The position numbers and the translations under genes were made by a program. 64,000 nucleotides of DNA from Treponema sp. Its GTDB lineage: Bacteria; Spirochaetota; Spirochaetia; Treponematales; Breznakiellaceae. Within the stretch, counting starts at the first letter, position 1. Each line of letters starts with the position of its first letter. Location of the stretch: NCBI GenBank assembly GCA_009784975.1, contig WQXG01000003.1:1-64000 (forward strand). Reading direction: 5' to 3'. Positions 21,523 through 31,610 of the stretch are shown piece by piece. Below the pieces are notes generated by a model. The model did not search any database, was not told where the DNA came from, and saw nothing but the letters and a program-made list of their open reading frames with translations.

Positions 21523-22194
21523 CTAATGTAAAAACAACCATTCATCCTCATAAACTCTTATTCTGTTAATTTTGCTGTTTGGTGAAAAATCTGATATTTT
21601 AAGCTCCATAATGGTACTTCCGTCCCACTCAGCCAAAAAATCATTTTTATCCAGTAAAAACTGAATTCTTGGATATTTTTCTGTTGACAGCCAGCATTTA
21701 TCGCTAACATAAGTATAATAAATTTCAAAATCCGCATAAGCGCCTGCAAATTCTTCTATGGTGGAATTTACTCCTATGTTTTCTGATGTTTTAATAATGT
21801 CGGATACTATTATTATTTCACCCCCGGAGATATTCATAATATCAAAGCCGTTTTTTTGAACCAAATATAAAGTATATTCAGAAGCTTCGGGAGTCCCTTC
21901 ATAACCTCTTTGTATAATATCCTCTGTTACGGAAAAATCGCCCCAATTAATAGGCTTACCCTCTGCGGCAAAAAATATATCCTTATCGCTTTGCGGCATA
22001 ATTCTGTCATAAGCCTGCTTTGCAAGGGGATCATATAATAATATGCTTTGAATTTCTTTAATGTTATCCTGTTCGTCCATGACACCAATATCAAAGCCGG
22101 CAGGTTCAGATGTTTCTGCGGTTTTGCGTATGCAAGAAGTAAAAATCATTGCCAAAACCGAAAAACCCGCAATTACCAAAAAACACTTTTTCAT
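21523..22194 (-). CDS. Hypothetical lipoprotein
   Basis: Lipobox IFTSCIRK. Confidence 0.6.
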   Translation of the reverse strand: MKKCFLVIAGFSVLAMIFTSCIRKTAETSEPAGFDIGVMDEQDNIKEIQSILLYDPLAKQAYDRIMPQSDKDIFFAAEGKPINWGDFSVTEDIIQRGYEGTPEASEYTLYLVQKNGFDIMNISGGEIIIVSDIIKTSENIGVNSTIEEFAGAYADFEIYYTYVSDKCWLSTEKYPRIQFLLDKNDFLAEWDGSTIMELKISDFSPNSKINRIRVYEDEWLFLH

Positions 22195-22212
22195 ATTATC
22201 TCCTGATATATT

Positions 22213-22581
22213 TCAGCGTTTTCTGTATATAAATGCGTAGCCGCCTTCATGAATAATTAGAATGTTTCCCTGCAAATTGAAAGGCAGCATACCTGCATTA
22301 TTTCCGGAGCCCAACCTTAAATATGCATTTTCAATTACAAAATTAACCGGTCCTATATCTCCATCAGGTTTTCTGATTGTCATGCTATTATTGGTAAATA
22401 TATAATATACTTCCAAATTTTCTGCTTTAACATCCGCTTCATTATAACTTTCAGAATCGTTCAATAAACCGATTAAAGCCCATGTTCCCTGCAAATTTCT
22501 TAATTCTGCTGATTGACTTTGTGTAAAGCCGTTTACACTCATTAAAGCAACTGCAATTAAAAGCAAAACAATTTTTTTCAT
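22213..22581 (-). CDS. Hypothetical secreted protein (lipocalin-like length)
   Basis: Signal peptide; LRNLQGTWALIG. Confidence 0.6.
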   Translation of the reverse strand: MKKIVLLLIAVALMSVNGFTQSQSAELRNLQGTWALIGLLNDSESYNEADVKAENLEVYYIFTNNSMTIRKPDGDIGPVNFVIENAYLRLGSGNNAGMLPFNLQGNILIIHEGGYAFIYRKR

Positions 22582-22592
22582 CTAATATCTCC

Positions 22593-23117
22593 TTAAGGTT
22601 TAATTTCTGCAGAGCGAAGCGCATTTGCCCCGCGTTCCAATGCCACAAGCCCTGTACGAGCAAGTTCCAGGATGCCATAGGGGCGCAGCAGCAGCAAAAG
22701 GCCGTTTAGTTTTTCCAAATTGCCGGTTGCTTCGATTGTGATTGTGGTAAGAGAAACATCAACTACACGAGCGCGGAAGATGGCGGCAATTTCAAGGACA
22801 GCGGGGCGGTTTTTTTCATCAACGCCGATCTTTACAAGCATGATTTCGCGGCGCAGGCAGGAATCATCAAGACTGCGCACAGCGATTACATCAACAAGTT
22901 TTTCAAGCTGTTTGATTATTTGCTCCAGCACACGTTCTTCGCCGGTTACGGCAATTGTCATTCTGGAGACGGAAGTATCCTCTGTTTCGCCGACTGTCAA
23001 ACTGTCAATGTTATAACCGCGGCGGCTGAAAAGCCCCGATACCCTGCTTAGAGTACCGGCTCTGTTTTCTACAAGCGCTGAAATTATGTGCTGCTTAACA
23101 GTCTGCTTTTTCTTCAT
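22593..23117 (-). CDS. ilvN: Acetolactate synthase small subunit
   Basis: VENRAGTLSRVSGLFSRRGYNIDSLTVGETED. Confidence 0.96.
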   Translation of the reverse strand: MKKKQTVKQHIISALVENRAGTLSRVSGLFSRRGYNIDSLTVGETEDTSVSRMTIAVTGEERVLEQIIKQLEKLVDVIAVRSLDDSCLRREIMLVKIGVDEKNRPAVLEIAAIFRARVVDVSLTTITIEATGNLEKLNGLLLLLRPYGILELARTGLVALERGANALRSAEIKP

Positions 23118-23684
23118 TTATTTTTTTCGCGCGGACGCAGCGCCTGCTACCCTGTCATTAATCCTTACAAGGTCTGCGCGTACACCCCTTGCGATATCAA
23201 TTGCTTCCTGATGTTTTCCGTCCGCCTGGCTGGTTTCAACCCTGTCGGCGCCTTCGTGCGCTCTGATAATATCCCTGTCCAGCGCGTCATAATCAAGGGC
23301 AAGCTGGGAATAACGGGCGCCGTTTACATTTCTCTGGGTATCTTCGATAGCAGTCCTTAAATCGGTAACAAGGGTGCCGGAATCGCTGCGTGTTCTGGAA
23401 GCCGCCAGCCTGCCGTCGGCAATGGCTTTATCAGCCAAAGCAACCGCTTCAGCAGCATACGTTTTTGCAGCGTCATAACGCTTGTTGTCCGCTTCGTCCT
23501 GCATCCGGCTTAAGGTATCCATTGCCCTATCCAGGGTACTGCTTGAATGTAACGCCGCATCAGGATCATTTAATGCCCTGAATACCGCTTCCCGCGCATT
23601 ATCCATTTCTGCGATAGGCGGCTTGGCGCATCCCAGTACGAGAACCAGCATAATACAAACGATATAAATTAACCTTATTTTCAT
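23118..23684 (-). CDS. DUF4398-like lipoprotein
   Basis: Lipobox VLGCAKPP; helical repeats of the DUF4398 style. Confidence 0.65.
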   Translation of the reverse strand: MKIRLIYIVCIMLVLVLGCAKPPIAEMDNAREAVFRALNDPDAALHSSSTLDRAMDTLSRMQDEADNKRYDAAKTYAAEAVALADKAIADGRLAASRTRSDSGTLVTDLRTAIEDTQRNVNGARYSQLALDYDALDRDIIRAHEGADRVETSQADGKHQEAIDIARGVRADLVRINDRVAGAASARKK

Positions 23685-23766
23685 AAATAATCTCCTTGTT
23701 TTTTAAGTATAACATATTTTACAGGTATTTACAAGGAAAGCAATATTATCTATATTTTCTATATAT

Positions 23767-24186
23767 ATGAAGATTGTCAGCCTTTTAAAACCCGTGCTTT
23801 TTCTGTATGAGGTTTTCAGGGTAATAATACTAACCGTACTCTTAATTTTAAATGAAAGCGATACATCATTTTATATAAAGATGATCTTTGCCACCCAGGG
23901 GGCGTTATTCCCGCTTATGGCTCTGTTTTTATGCATTGATACCAAACGCTACAGGGAATATCTGCCTCTTTTAATAGCCGGAAAATGCATAGGGATTGTA
24001 ATACTGTTAACCTGGGCTCTTCTTACCCGTCAAACCACAAAAATCGAGATTTTTATGGGGGAACTGGCACTGATTATTATGGATTTAACCGCTTTGGCGA
24101 TAATTTTAGGCATAAAAAAAGATATAGAAAAACCGGAATTCACTCAAGGCGTGCACCTTGCGACATCCGAAACGGAGGTAAAATAA
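23767..24186 (+). CDS. Hypothetical four-TM membrane protein
   Basis: Hydrophobic ORF, ends at the start of the next gene. Confidence 0.6.
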   Translation: MKIVSLLKPVLFLYEVFRVIILTVLLILNESDTSFYIKMIFATQGALFPLMALFLCIDTKRYREYLPLLIAGKCIGIVILLTWALLTRQTTKIEIFMGELALIIMDLTALAIILGIKKDIEKPEFTQGVHLATSETEVK

Positions 24187-25331
24187 TGCGCATTATTCCA
24201 ATAGCAAGCGGAAAAGGCGGGGTTGGAAAATCACTGGTTTCGGCAAATCTTGCCGTGGCTTTTGCACAGGCAGGCAGACGGGTGGTTCTTGCCGACCTTG
24301 ACCTTGGAGCATCGAATTTGCATCTTGTTCTGGGACACCATTCTCCGCAGATGGGCATTGGTACATTTCTGAACAATACCAAGTCGAATTTTAACGATGT
24401 AATAGCCGATACCGATGTGCGCGGGCTTCGCTTTATTCCGGGTGACAATGAAATACCGGGAACGGCAAACCTTACCACGTTTCAGCGGAAAGCCCTTGTT
24501 AAAAGGCTTCTTAATTTAAAAGATGATACCGATATACTGATCCTCGATTTAGGCGCGGGCACACATCAATCCATTCTGGATTTTTTCCTGCTTTCAAATC
24601 AGGGCATTATTGTCTCCGCGCCGGCTGTAACTGCCGTTTTAAACGCCTATGTATTTTTAAAAAACACAGTGTTCCGCCTTATGTTCAGTTCCTGCAGCAA
24701 AGGTTCGCCCGCGCGCGTTCATCTGGAAAAAATACGCAAAGAAGGCGCAGGTCATTCAAAATTATATATTCCAAAAATGCTGCCGGAAATAAAAAAAATT
24801 GATAAAGCGTCCTATTCAAAGTTTATTGAACGCCTTGAAGCACTGCGTCCGCGCCTGATTATGAATATGGTAGATGAGCCCAAAAACGCGGATGTCGCGA
24901 TGAAGATACGCCGTTCATGCGAAGAATATCTTGATCTTAAAATTGAGCATATGGGAATAATTTACCGCGATGTGCTTCAGGATACTGCCCTTGCATCCAG
25001 GCTGCCTATAATACTTTATAAACCGCAGTCGATTTTATCGCAGGCAGTTTACCGCATAGCGGATAAAATTCTGCAAAGCCCGGAAGATGAATTTACTCCC
25101 GATGATAAACAAATAGAAGACAGTTTTCAGGAAGCGGAAATGGAAGCGGAAATTGATTTTGACAGCAAGATGGAATACGTTGAGGATCTTCTGCATTCAG
25201 GCGCGATGAGTCAGGGCGACTTAATCGAAACTGTTAAATCCCAGCAGTTTGAAATTAACAAACTTAAAAAAGAAAATAATTTTATTAAATTAAAACTTAC
25301 CCGCGCAGCCCAGCAGGGTTTTAAGGTGTAG
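24186..25331 (+). CDS. MinD/ParA-family P-loop ATPase
   Basis: MRIIPIASGKGGVGKSLVSANLAVAFAQAGRRVVLADLDLGASNLH; ATG at 24186 chosen over the longer ORF. Confidence 0.9.
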   Translation: MRIIPIASGKGGVGKSLVSANLAVAFAQAGRRVVLADLDLGASNLHLVLGHHSPQMGIGTFLNNTKSNFNDVIADTDVRGLRFIPGDNEIPGTANLTTFQRKALVKRLLNLKDDTDILILDLGAGTHQSILDFFLLSNQGIIVSAPAVTAVLNAYVFLKNTVFRLMFSSCSKGSPARVHLEKIRKEGAGHSKLYIPKMLPEIKKIDKASYSKFIERLEALRPRLIMNMVDEPKNADVAMKIRRSCEEYLDLKIEHMGIIYRDVLQDTALASRLPIILYKPQSILSQAVYRIADKILQSPEDEFTPDDKQIEDSFQEAEMEAEIDFDSKMEYVEDLLHSGAMSQGDLIETVKSQQFEINKLKKENNFIKLKLTRAAQQGFKV

Positions 25332-25332
25332 T

Positions 25333-26340
25333 ATGCAGGCATTATTACCATTATTATCAATTGATTTTCCGTCTTGGCTTAAGCCGGAAATAATACCGGG
25401 ACTTCCTGTCCGCTGGTACGGGCTTATGTACATCTTCGCTTTCGCGACAGCTTTTATTTTATACCGCAAACAGGTAAAAGAAAGAAAATTCCCCATGTCA
25501 GAAGATGATCTTTCCAGCCTGTTTTTTTGGGGAATACTCGGCTTATTATTGGGAGCCAGGCTTTTTTCCACACTCATTTACGAAACAAGCGATATTTACA
25601 GAAGACAACCCTGGCTGATCTTCTGGCCGTTCAGAAACGGAAAGTTCACGGGTCTTCAGGGTATGAGTTATCATGGAGGAGCTTTCGCGGGATTGCTCTC
25701 TGTAATTATTTTCGCAAAGGTTAAAAAATACAATTTCCGGGAAATCGGCGATATGTTTGCCGCCGCCATTCCGCTTGGATTTACTTTCGGACGGATAGGA
25801 AACTTTATAAACGCGGAGCTTTACGGCAGAGTAACAGCAAGCCCTATCGGAATGATTTTTCCCAATGCCGCCCCTGTGCCTGCAAGCGAATTATGGGTGC
25901 GGGAAATAGCGGAAAAAGCCGGAATAGAAATAACAGGCGCATTTGTAAACCTTCCGCGCCACCCATCGCAATTATACGAAGCATTTTTTGAAGGTATAGT
26001 TCTGTGGGCAATTATCTGGTTCTTCCGTAACCGCAAACCTTTTAAAGGATTCTTAATCGGCCTGTATTTTCTTGGCTATGGTTTTTTCCGTTTCATTATC
26101 GAATATTTCCGCGAACCGGATGCCGATCTCGGCTACCGTTTCCTGAATTTTACAACAGGACAAATTCTCTGCTTTTTTATGATTGTATTCGGCATTGTCT
26201 GGCTGATCGCGGCTTCCCGTATGCCGAACAGGGAACCAATCCGCGTTTACAGCGAAGAGCATAAAAAACCCAGGGTAAAAACGGAAGATCCCGCGAAAGA
26301 ACGCAATAAACGCAGAAAACTGCGCAAGAAATTAAAATAG
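25333..26340 (+). CDS. lgt: Prolipoprotein diacylglyceryl transferase
   Basis: VRWYGLMYIFAF, YHGGAFAGLL, GRIGNFINAELYGR. Confidence 0.95.
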   Translation: MQALLPLLSIDFPSWLKPEIIPGLPVRWYGLMYIFAFATAFILYRKQVKERKFPMSEDDLSSLFFWGILGLLLGARLFSTLIYETSDIYRRQPWLIFWPFRNGKFTGLQGMSYHGGAFAGLLSVIIFAKVKKYNFREIGDMFAAAIPLGFTFGRIGNFINAELYGRVTASPIGMIFPNAAPVPASELWVREIAEKAGIEITGAFVNLPRHPSQLYEAFFEGIVLWAIIWFFRNRKPFKGFLIGLYFLGYGFFRFIIEYFREPDADLGYRFLNFTTGQILCFFMIVFGIVWLIAASRMPNREPIRVYSEEHKKPRVKTEDPAKERNKRRKLRKKLK

Positions 26341-26344
26341 GCTA

Positions 26345-27340
26345 ATGAAAAAATATATACCGTTAGTTCTGTTCGTTTTAATGTTTATTTCATGCGCCAC
26401 TCAATTAACATTCAATGTAGAGCATCCGCCGCTGGTTGATCTGCGTGATGTTAAAACAATTACTGTTATTCCTTTTGAATGGGACTCAACTGATGAATAT
26501 GCGCATCTTGCAAAGTACGTAACTGCAGCCCTTGTTTACGATGTAAGCAGGGGAAACATCACCTATGCTCATCCGGCAGAGATGCAGCACATATCTCCCC
26601 TTGAATACTGGAGATACGCTGACGTATATATTACTGGTAAAATAACAAGTATTAATGTATCCGAACATACCATTTCAAAGGAAGATAACACAAGATTAAT
26701 AATCACAAGAAGCGTGGTTGTCGATATTGAGTACACCTATGTCCGCGCCAAAAACAATGAAATTCTGGGGCATTTCCAAAAAAGCGCATCACACACCAGC
26801 ACTACAGAACGTTTTGTTTTTAGTTCAGGAAACACCGTTACAAGAAACAGAAACCTTGATACAAGAGACAGACATTTTGACGCAAGAAACAGACACCATA
26901 ATTCACGCAGGCGTGAAAATATCTATATCTGGCTGCATGATTCATGGACAGTCAGCATTGCGGCAACGGCTATTAGAAAATTTTCCAACACAATGAACCA
27001 GGAAATCGGTACATGGACAACAACCGAAAAAAGAACCTTAAAAGGAAACAGCGGAAATTTAGCCCAGGCTAAAAGAATGATTAGACACAGGTATTTCGGC
27101 GGAGCATTTGAAATATATTCCAATATGTATAAAGAGACCGGCAATATAAATGCGGGGTATAACCTGGCTTTATTGCTTCAATTTGATGATCAATATGAAC
27201 AAGCCCTTGAGTTACTGGAAAAAATACAAAAAAATATACTGGAAAGCGGCAGAAGGGTTCCGGCGTTTTTAATAAGAGAGACAGTCAGGGTATCAAACTA
27301 TATGGAAGGGTTTGAAATTCTGGAAAATTACCGAAAATAA
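26345..27340 (+). CDS. Hypothetical lipoprotein
   Basis: Lipobox FISCATQ; RNRNLDTRDRHFDARNRHHNSRRR low-complexity segment. Confidence 0.7.
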   Translation: MKKYIPLVLFVLMFISCATQLTFNVEHPPLVDLRDVKTITVIPFEWDSTDEYAHLAKYVTAALVYDVSRGNITYAHPAEMQHISPLEYWRYADVYITGKITSINVSEHTISKEDNTRLIITRSVVVDIEYTYVRAKNNEILGHFQKSASHTSTTERFVFSSGNTVTRNRNLDTRDRHFDARNRHHNSRRRENIYIWLHDSWTVSIAATAIRKFSNTMNQEIGTWTTTEKRTLKGNSGNLAQAKRMIRHRYFGGAFEIYSNMYKETGNINAGYNLALLLQFDDQYEQALELLEKIQKNILESGRRVPAFLIRETVRVSNYMEGFEILENYRK

Positions 27341-27426
27341 CCAGCCCCAGGGACCGCCCCAGAACTCCCCTTTATACCTTGCAAAATATCATTTTTACTG
27401 GTATTATGATAATAACAGGAGGGCTT

Positions 27427-27636
27427 ATGACTTTATTGGAAATGATTCAGCAAGGCAAGGTTTTTCACCTGATTGGCATGGGAATCATATACATTTTAAT
27501 GGGGATAATGATTTATGCCATTGGCAGCAAAAAGCCTGCCGTAAAAGAAGTTTTTGCACCGGTTGAATCAAAAGCAGGAAACGCAGTTACAGCAGCTATT
27601 GCCGCCGCTATCAATGAATACAGAAAAAACAATTAA
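27427..27636 (+). CDS. oadG: Oxaloacetate decarboxylase gamma chain-like (OadG)
   Basis: TM segment GMGIIYILMGIMIYAIG + C-terminal NAVTAAIAAAINEYRKNN; directly upstream of oadA; SD aggagg. Confidence 0.75.
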   Translation: MTLLEMIQQGKVFHLIGMGIIYILMGIMIYAIGSKKPAVKEVFAPVESKAGNAVTAAIAAAINEYRKNN

Positions 27637-27655
27637 TTTTTAAGGAAGGAAAAAA

Positions 27656-29401
27656 ATGCCTAAAGTAGAATTGACCGATCTGGTACTGCGCGATGCGCAC
27701 CAATCATTGTTTGCTACCCGCATGGTTACTGCGGATATGCTGCCGATTTGCGACAAGCTCGATAAAGTGGGCTTTTATGCGCTGGAAGCCTGGGGAGGAG
27801 CCACTTTCGACTCCTGCATCAGGTTTTTAAACGAAGATCCGTGGGAAAGGCTTAAAAAGCTTAAAGCCGCCCTGCCCAAAACCAAAATAATGATGCTCCT
27901 TCGCGGTCAAAATCTTTTGGGTTACCGCCACTATGCCGACGATGTTGTCGCAAAATTCGTTGAATATGCCGCGAAAAACGGCGTCGATATTTTCCGCATT
28001 TTTGACGCATGCAACGATCCGCGTAATTTTAAAGCAGCAACGGAAGCGGCAAAAAAAACCGGCAAACACATTCAGGCGACCATTTCCTATGCTGTAACGC
28101 CTTTTCATACAATCGAGAAATACGCCGAATTCGCAAAACAGCTTGTTGATATCGGTGCGGATTCCATTTGTATTAAAGATATGGCTGGGCTTTTAAAACC
28201 CTATGAAGGCTATAACCTTGTAAAAGCAATTAAAAAAGTGACAGACCTGCCTATAGAAATCCACACTCATGCCACTACCGGTATGTCTGTGGGAACGCTG
28301 GTTAAGTGCGCCGAAGCGGGAGCGGAAATTCTTGATACCGCTATCTCTTCCATGTCCATGGGACCCGGCCACAGCCCCACAGAGACAATGGTGGAAATTT
28401 TTAAAGGCACAGAATACGACACAGGTTATGACATCAACCTGCTGCTCGAAATTGCCGCATACTTCCGCGAAGTACGCAAAAACTATAAAAAGTTTGAATC
28501 AAGTTTCCTTGGTGCGGATACGCGTCTTCTTGTAAGCCAGGTTCCCGGCGGAATGCTCAGTAATATGGAAAGCCAGCTTAAAGAACAGAGCGCATCCGAC
28601 AAAATGGACGAAGTACTTAAGGAAATCGCCGTTGTTCAAAAAGACGCGGGATATCCGCCGCTTGTAACACCTACAAGCCAAATCGTCGGAACGCAGTCTG
28701 TATTTAACGTACTGTTCGGCCGCTACAATAAACTGTCCGGCGAATTCCAGGATCTTGTTGCCGGCAAATACGGCGCATGCCCTGCTCCCAAAAATTCAGA
28801 CCTTGTAAAAAAAGTATTGGGCGAACTTAAAATGGAAAAAGAAATCACTCACCGCCCGGCAGATGATATTCCCGCGGAATACGGCAAACTCGAAGATGAA
28901 ACAAAAAAACTTCTTGGAACAAACTCTGTTACCCCGGAAGATGTGCTCACCTATGCAATGTTCCCGAAAGTTGCCCCGGACTTCTTTAAAAAACGCTCAG
29001 AAGGACCTGTGGTATTTAAACCTGAAGCTTCAGCTCCTGCCGCAGCGGCTCCTGCAGCCGCTGCTCCGGGACAGGCAGCGCGCTATTCTGTTAACGTAAA
29101 CGGCTCTAATTACGATGTAGTTGTAGCGCCTGCGGGATCTGTTGCTGTTACGCCAACATCCTCTGCGCCGCCTCCCGCGCCGATTACGGGCGGAACTACA
29201 ATTCCAGCCCCTGTAGCGGGCACATTGCTCCGTTACATTGCGTCTGAAGGCGCGGAAGTAAAACCCGGCGACACGCTGTTAATTTTAGAGTCCATGAAAA
29301 TGGAACTGGAAATTAAATCCAGCGCGGCAGGAAAAGTACACTTCCTTGTTTCCACAGGAACACAAGTAGTCTCCAAACAACCCATCGCGCAGATTGGATA
29401 G
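27656..29401 (+). CDS. oadA: Oxaloacetate decarboxylase alpha subunit (biotin-dependent)
   Basis: VELTDLVLRDAHQSLFATRM; C-terminal biotinyl motif LLILESMKMELEI. Confidence 0.95.
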   Translation: MPKVELTDLVLRDAHQSLFATRMVTADMLPICDKLDKVGFYALEAWGGATFDSCIRFLNEDPWERLKKLKAALPKTKIMMLLRGQNLLGYRHYADDVVAKFVEYAAKNGVDIFRIFDACNDPRNFKAATEAAKKTGKHIQATISYAVTPFHTIEKYAEFAKQLVDIGADSICIKDMAGLLKPYEGYNLVKAIKKVTDLPIEIHTHATTGMSVGTLVKCAEAGAEILDTAISSMSMGPGHSPTETMVEIFKGTEYDTGYDINLLLEIAAYFREVRKNYKKFESSFLGADTRLLVSQVPGGMLSNMESQLKEQSASDKMDEVLKEIAVVQKDAGYPPLVTPTSQIVGTQSVFNVLFGRYNKLSGEFQDLVAGKYGACPAPKNSDLVKKVLGELKMEKEITHRPADDIPAEYGKLEDETKKLLGTNSVTPEDVLTYAMFPKVAPDFFKKRSEGPVVFKPEASAPAAAAPAAAAPGQAARYSVNVNGSNYDVVVAPAGSVAVTPTSSAPPPAPITGGTTIPAPVAGTLLRYIASEGAEVKPGDTLLILESMKMELEIKSSAAGKVHFLVSTGTQVVSKQPIAQIG

Positions 29402-29411
29402 AACCAATAGG

Positions 29412-29580
29412 GAAGATTTCTCGCAGAGGCGCGGAGGCGCGGAGAACGCGGAGCCGTAGTACGAAATCTTCCCCTTTATCCCTTGAAATATTTCGGAGCT
29501 ATGAGAGATATGGGATTAAAGTTAAGATATCGTACTACAACTCTGCGTCCTCTGCGCCCCTGCGCCTCTGCGAGAACCCT
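29412..29580. repeat. MITE-like nested inverted-repeat element (copy C)
   Basis: TCTCGCAGAGGCGCGGAGGCGCGGAGAACGCGGAG...CTCTGCGTCCTCTGCGCCCCTGCGCCTCTGCGAGA; inner arms gtagtacgaaatcttcccctttatccc / gggattaaagttaagatatcgtactac. Confidence 0.8.
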
Positions 29581-29601
29581 AGCCAAAAGTCCTTAGCAAG
29601 T

Positions 29602-30591
29602 TTATGTGTTTTCTTTGAGTTCGCGCAGTTCGTGAAGGGTGCGCAGTTTCCAGATGGCTTTTTCCTGAATTTGGCGGACGCGTTCGCGGGTGATGCCTAA
29701 ATATTTTCCGGTTTCTTCAAGAGTAAGGGGTGTTTCCCCGGTTAAACCAAAACGAAGCTGTATTATTTTCATTTCCCTTTCGGATAATTGAGAAAGTATT
29801 CCGCTTATGGTTTCCTGAAGCGTCATGGAAAAAACCATTTCGAACGGTTCTGTCATGCTGTCGTCTTTTATTAAATCCGCAAGACGTGTCAGGTTGCCGT
29901 CATCAACGATTGAATCCAGGCTTGTGGTTTCCTGCGACAGCTTTACTATTTCTTTTACTTTGGAAACGGGCACTCCCAAATATTCAGACAATTCTTCATC
30001 GTTGGGATCACGCCCTAAATCCTGAGTAAGCTGCTTTGCCACATAGTAGCACTTTTTAATCGTATTAAGCATATGAATAGGTATGCGTATAACGCGCCCC
30101 TTGTCGGCAATGCTCTTTATAATAGCCTGCCTTATCCACCATGTTCCGTAAGTGGAAAAACGGCAGCCCCTTGTATAATCAAAACGTTCAACCGCTTCTA
30201 TTAAGCCGATATTTCCTTCGTCAATTAAATCCAAAAGAGAAAGCCCGCGATGCTGATAGTTTTTTGCAATGGATACAACAAGGCGCAAATTGGAGTTAAT
30301 CATTGTATTTTTATAATGAAGAAGCGCGGCATCAAGAGCTTTTTTTTCATCGTCAAAGTCGTCTTCATTTTTTTTCTTTTTTTCTGCTTCCAGTTCCTTT
30401 AATTTGGCCCGAAGACTAATTATTTTCTCACCGATATTCTGCTCTTCCTGCAGCGTTAAAAGCGGAAACCTGGAAATTTGCCTGAAATATACTGCCAAAG
30501 GATCCGTTTCCTTTTGAGCTTTCATCTTTTTGTGAGTTTTATCAATTAATTTTCTGGGCCGTTTCCCTATTTTTTCGATTCCCGCTTCCAT
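29602..30591 (-). CDS. RNA polymerase sigma-70 family factor (group 1/2-like)
   Basis: LRLVVSIAKNYQHRGLSLLDLIDEGNIGLIEAVERFDY, TWWIRQAI, HTH GITRERVRQIQEKA. Confidence 0.94.
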   Translation of the reverse strand: MEAGIEKIGKRPRKLIDKTHKKMKAQKETDPLAVYFRQISRFPLLTLQEEQNIGEKIISLRAKLKELEAEKKKKNEDDFDDEKKALDAALLHYKNTMINSNLRLVVSIAKNYQHRGLSLLDLIDEGNIGLIEAVERFDYTRGCRFSTYGTWWIRQAIIKSIADKGRVIRIPIHMLNTIKKCYYVAKQLTQDLGRDPNDEELSEYLGVPVSKVKEIVKLSQETTSLDSIVDDGNLTRLADLIKDDSMTEPFEMVFSMTLQETISGILSQLSEREMKIIQLRFGLTGETPLTLEETGKYLGITRERVRQIQEKAIWKLRTLHELRELKENT

Positions 30592-30602
30592 TCTTTCTCC
30601 TT

Positions 30603-31436
30603 CTAAGTTCTTGAATTAATTCCGGCTCTGGGAGCCACAGCCGGATCTATAGGTGTATCACTGCGGAAAACCATGAAAAACAACTGTGGTTTTTCCGACA
30701 CCGAATTAATACCCAATTTGCCAACTTCCATTCCGGAAGTTATCCTGTCCCCGACCTTTACCGATAAAGTTTCAAGGCCGCCGTACATGTAATAATAACC
30801 ACCCGCAGTTTCTACAATTACCACTCTGCCGAATTTTCTCCATGGACCGGCAGAAACCACATTGCCCTGCGTCAAACTCCTTACAATTTCAAACTGTTCG
30901 CCTTCTACTACAACACCCAATTGACCTGTCATGTATGAAATTTCCTTTGGGTTGACAGGCCAGCGCAGCGAATAAATCCCGCTCGTTACAACATTATTGT
31001 TTGCAGGCGGATTACCCGTACCGGCACGTGCCGGCACTTTGATAACATCACCCGCTCTAAGCACATGATTGGAAGCAAATTTGTTAATATCCAGTAAATT
31101 CTGCAAAGTAATACCGCGGCTGCGCGCAATGCTGAAAAGTGTATCTCCCCTGACAACCCGGTAATCCTCCAGTGCCTGGGTAATAGCAGGTCCTGAAACC
31201 GGCAAAGATGCAAGGTCTGATGTCGGTATAACCAGCCTTCTTCCAACCTGGAGCCTCGAAGGGTCTGTTATGCCGTTTGCTTTCATAAGCTCATCGGCTG
31301 TAACGCTATAAAAGCGGGAAATCGAATAAATCGTTTCTCCCCTTCCGACTACATGGATCAAGTCTTCTGCAGTAAGCACCCCTGAGGAAAAGATGCAAAC
31401 CAGCGTTAACAAAATAAATCTCTGTAGATACTTCAC
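30603..31436 (-). CDS. LysM + M23-type peptidase-like exported protein
   Basis: Two LysM repeats (VVGRGETIYSISRFYSVTADELMKANGI; VVRGDTLFSIARSRGI), C-terminal M23-like fold. Confidence 0.85.
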   Translation of the reverse strand: MKYLQRFILLTLVCIFSSGVLTAEDLIHVVGRGETIYSISRFYSVTADELMKANGITDPSRLQVGRRLVIPTSDLASLPVSGPAITQALEDYRVVRGDTLFSIARSRGITLQNLLDINKFASNHVLRAGDVIKVPARAGTGNPPANNNVVTSGIYSLRWPVNPKEISYMTGQLGVVVEGEQFEIVRSLTQGNVVSAGPWRKFGRVVIVETAGGYYYMYGGLETLSVKVGDRITSGMEVGKLGINSVSEKPQLFFMVFRSDTPIDPAVAPRAGINSRT

Positions 31437-31610
31437 GGCACTTCATTATCGGCTGTTTTTTCGCATTTCCTCATCGTTTTTTCTATATTGTTATTGTTAA
31501 AATTCATGCAAAACCAAAATAAAATATAGCGCAAAAGGTTACAAAAATCCATTTTTTTTCCTGGTAGAAAAAAAAGAAAAACAAGGATAATATTAAAATA
31601 CGAGGTTTTT

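Noticed and set aside
23985-24185. N-terminal extension of the MinD-like protein in the supplied ORF track
   Set aside because: Overlaps the upstream membrane protein gene in another frame; MRIIPIASGKGGVGKS at 24186 is the natural start
7173-29580. CRISPR array for the GC-rich repeats
   Set aside because: Copies are kilobases apart and are inverted repeats, not regularly spaced direct repeats; no cas genes
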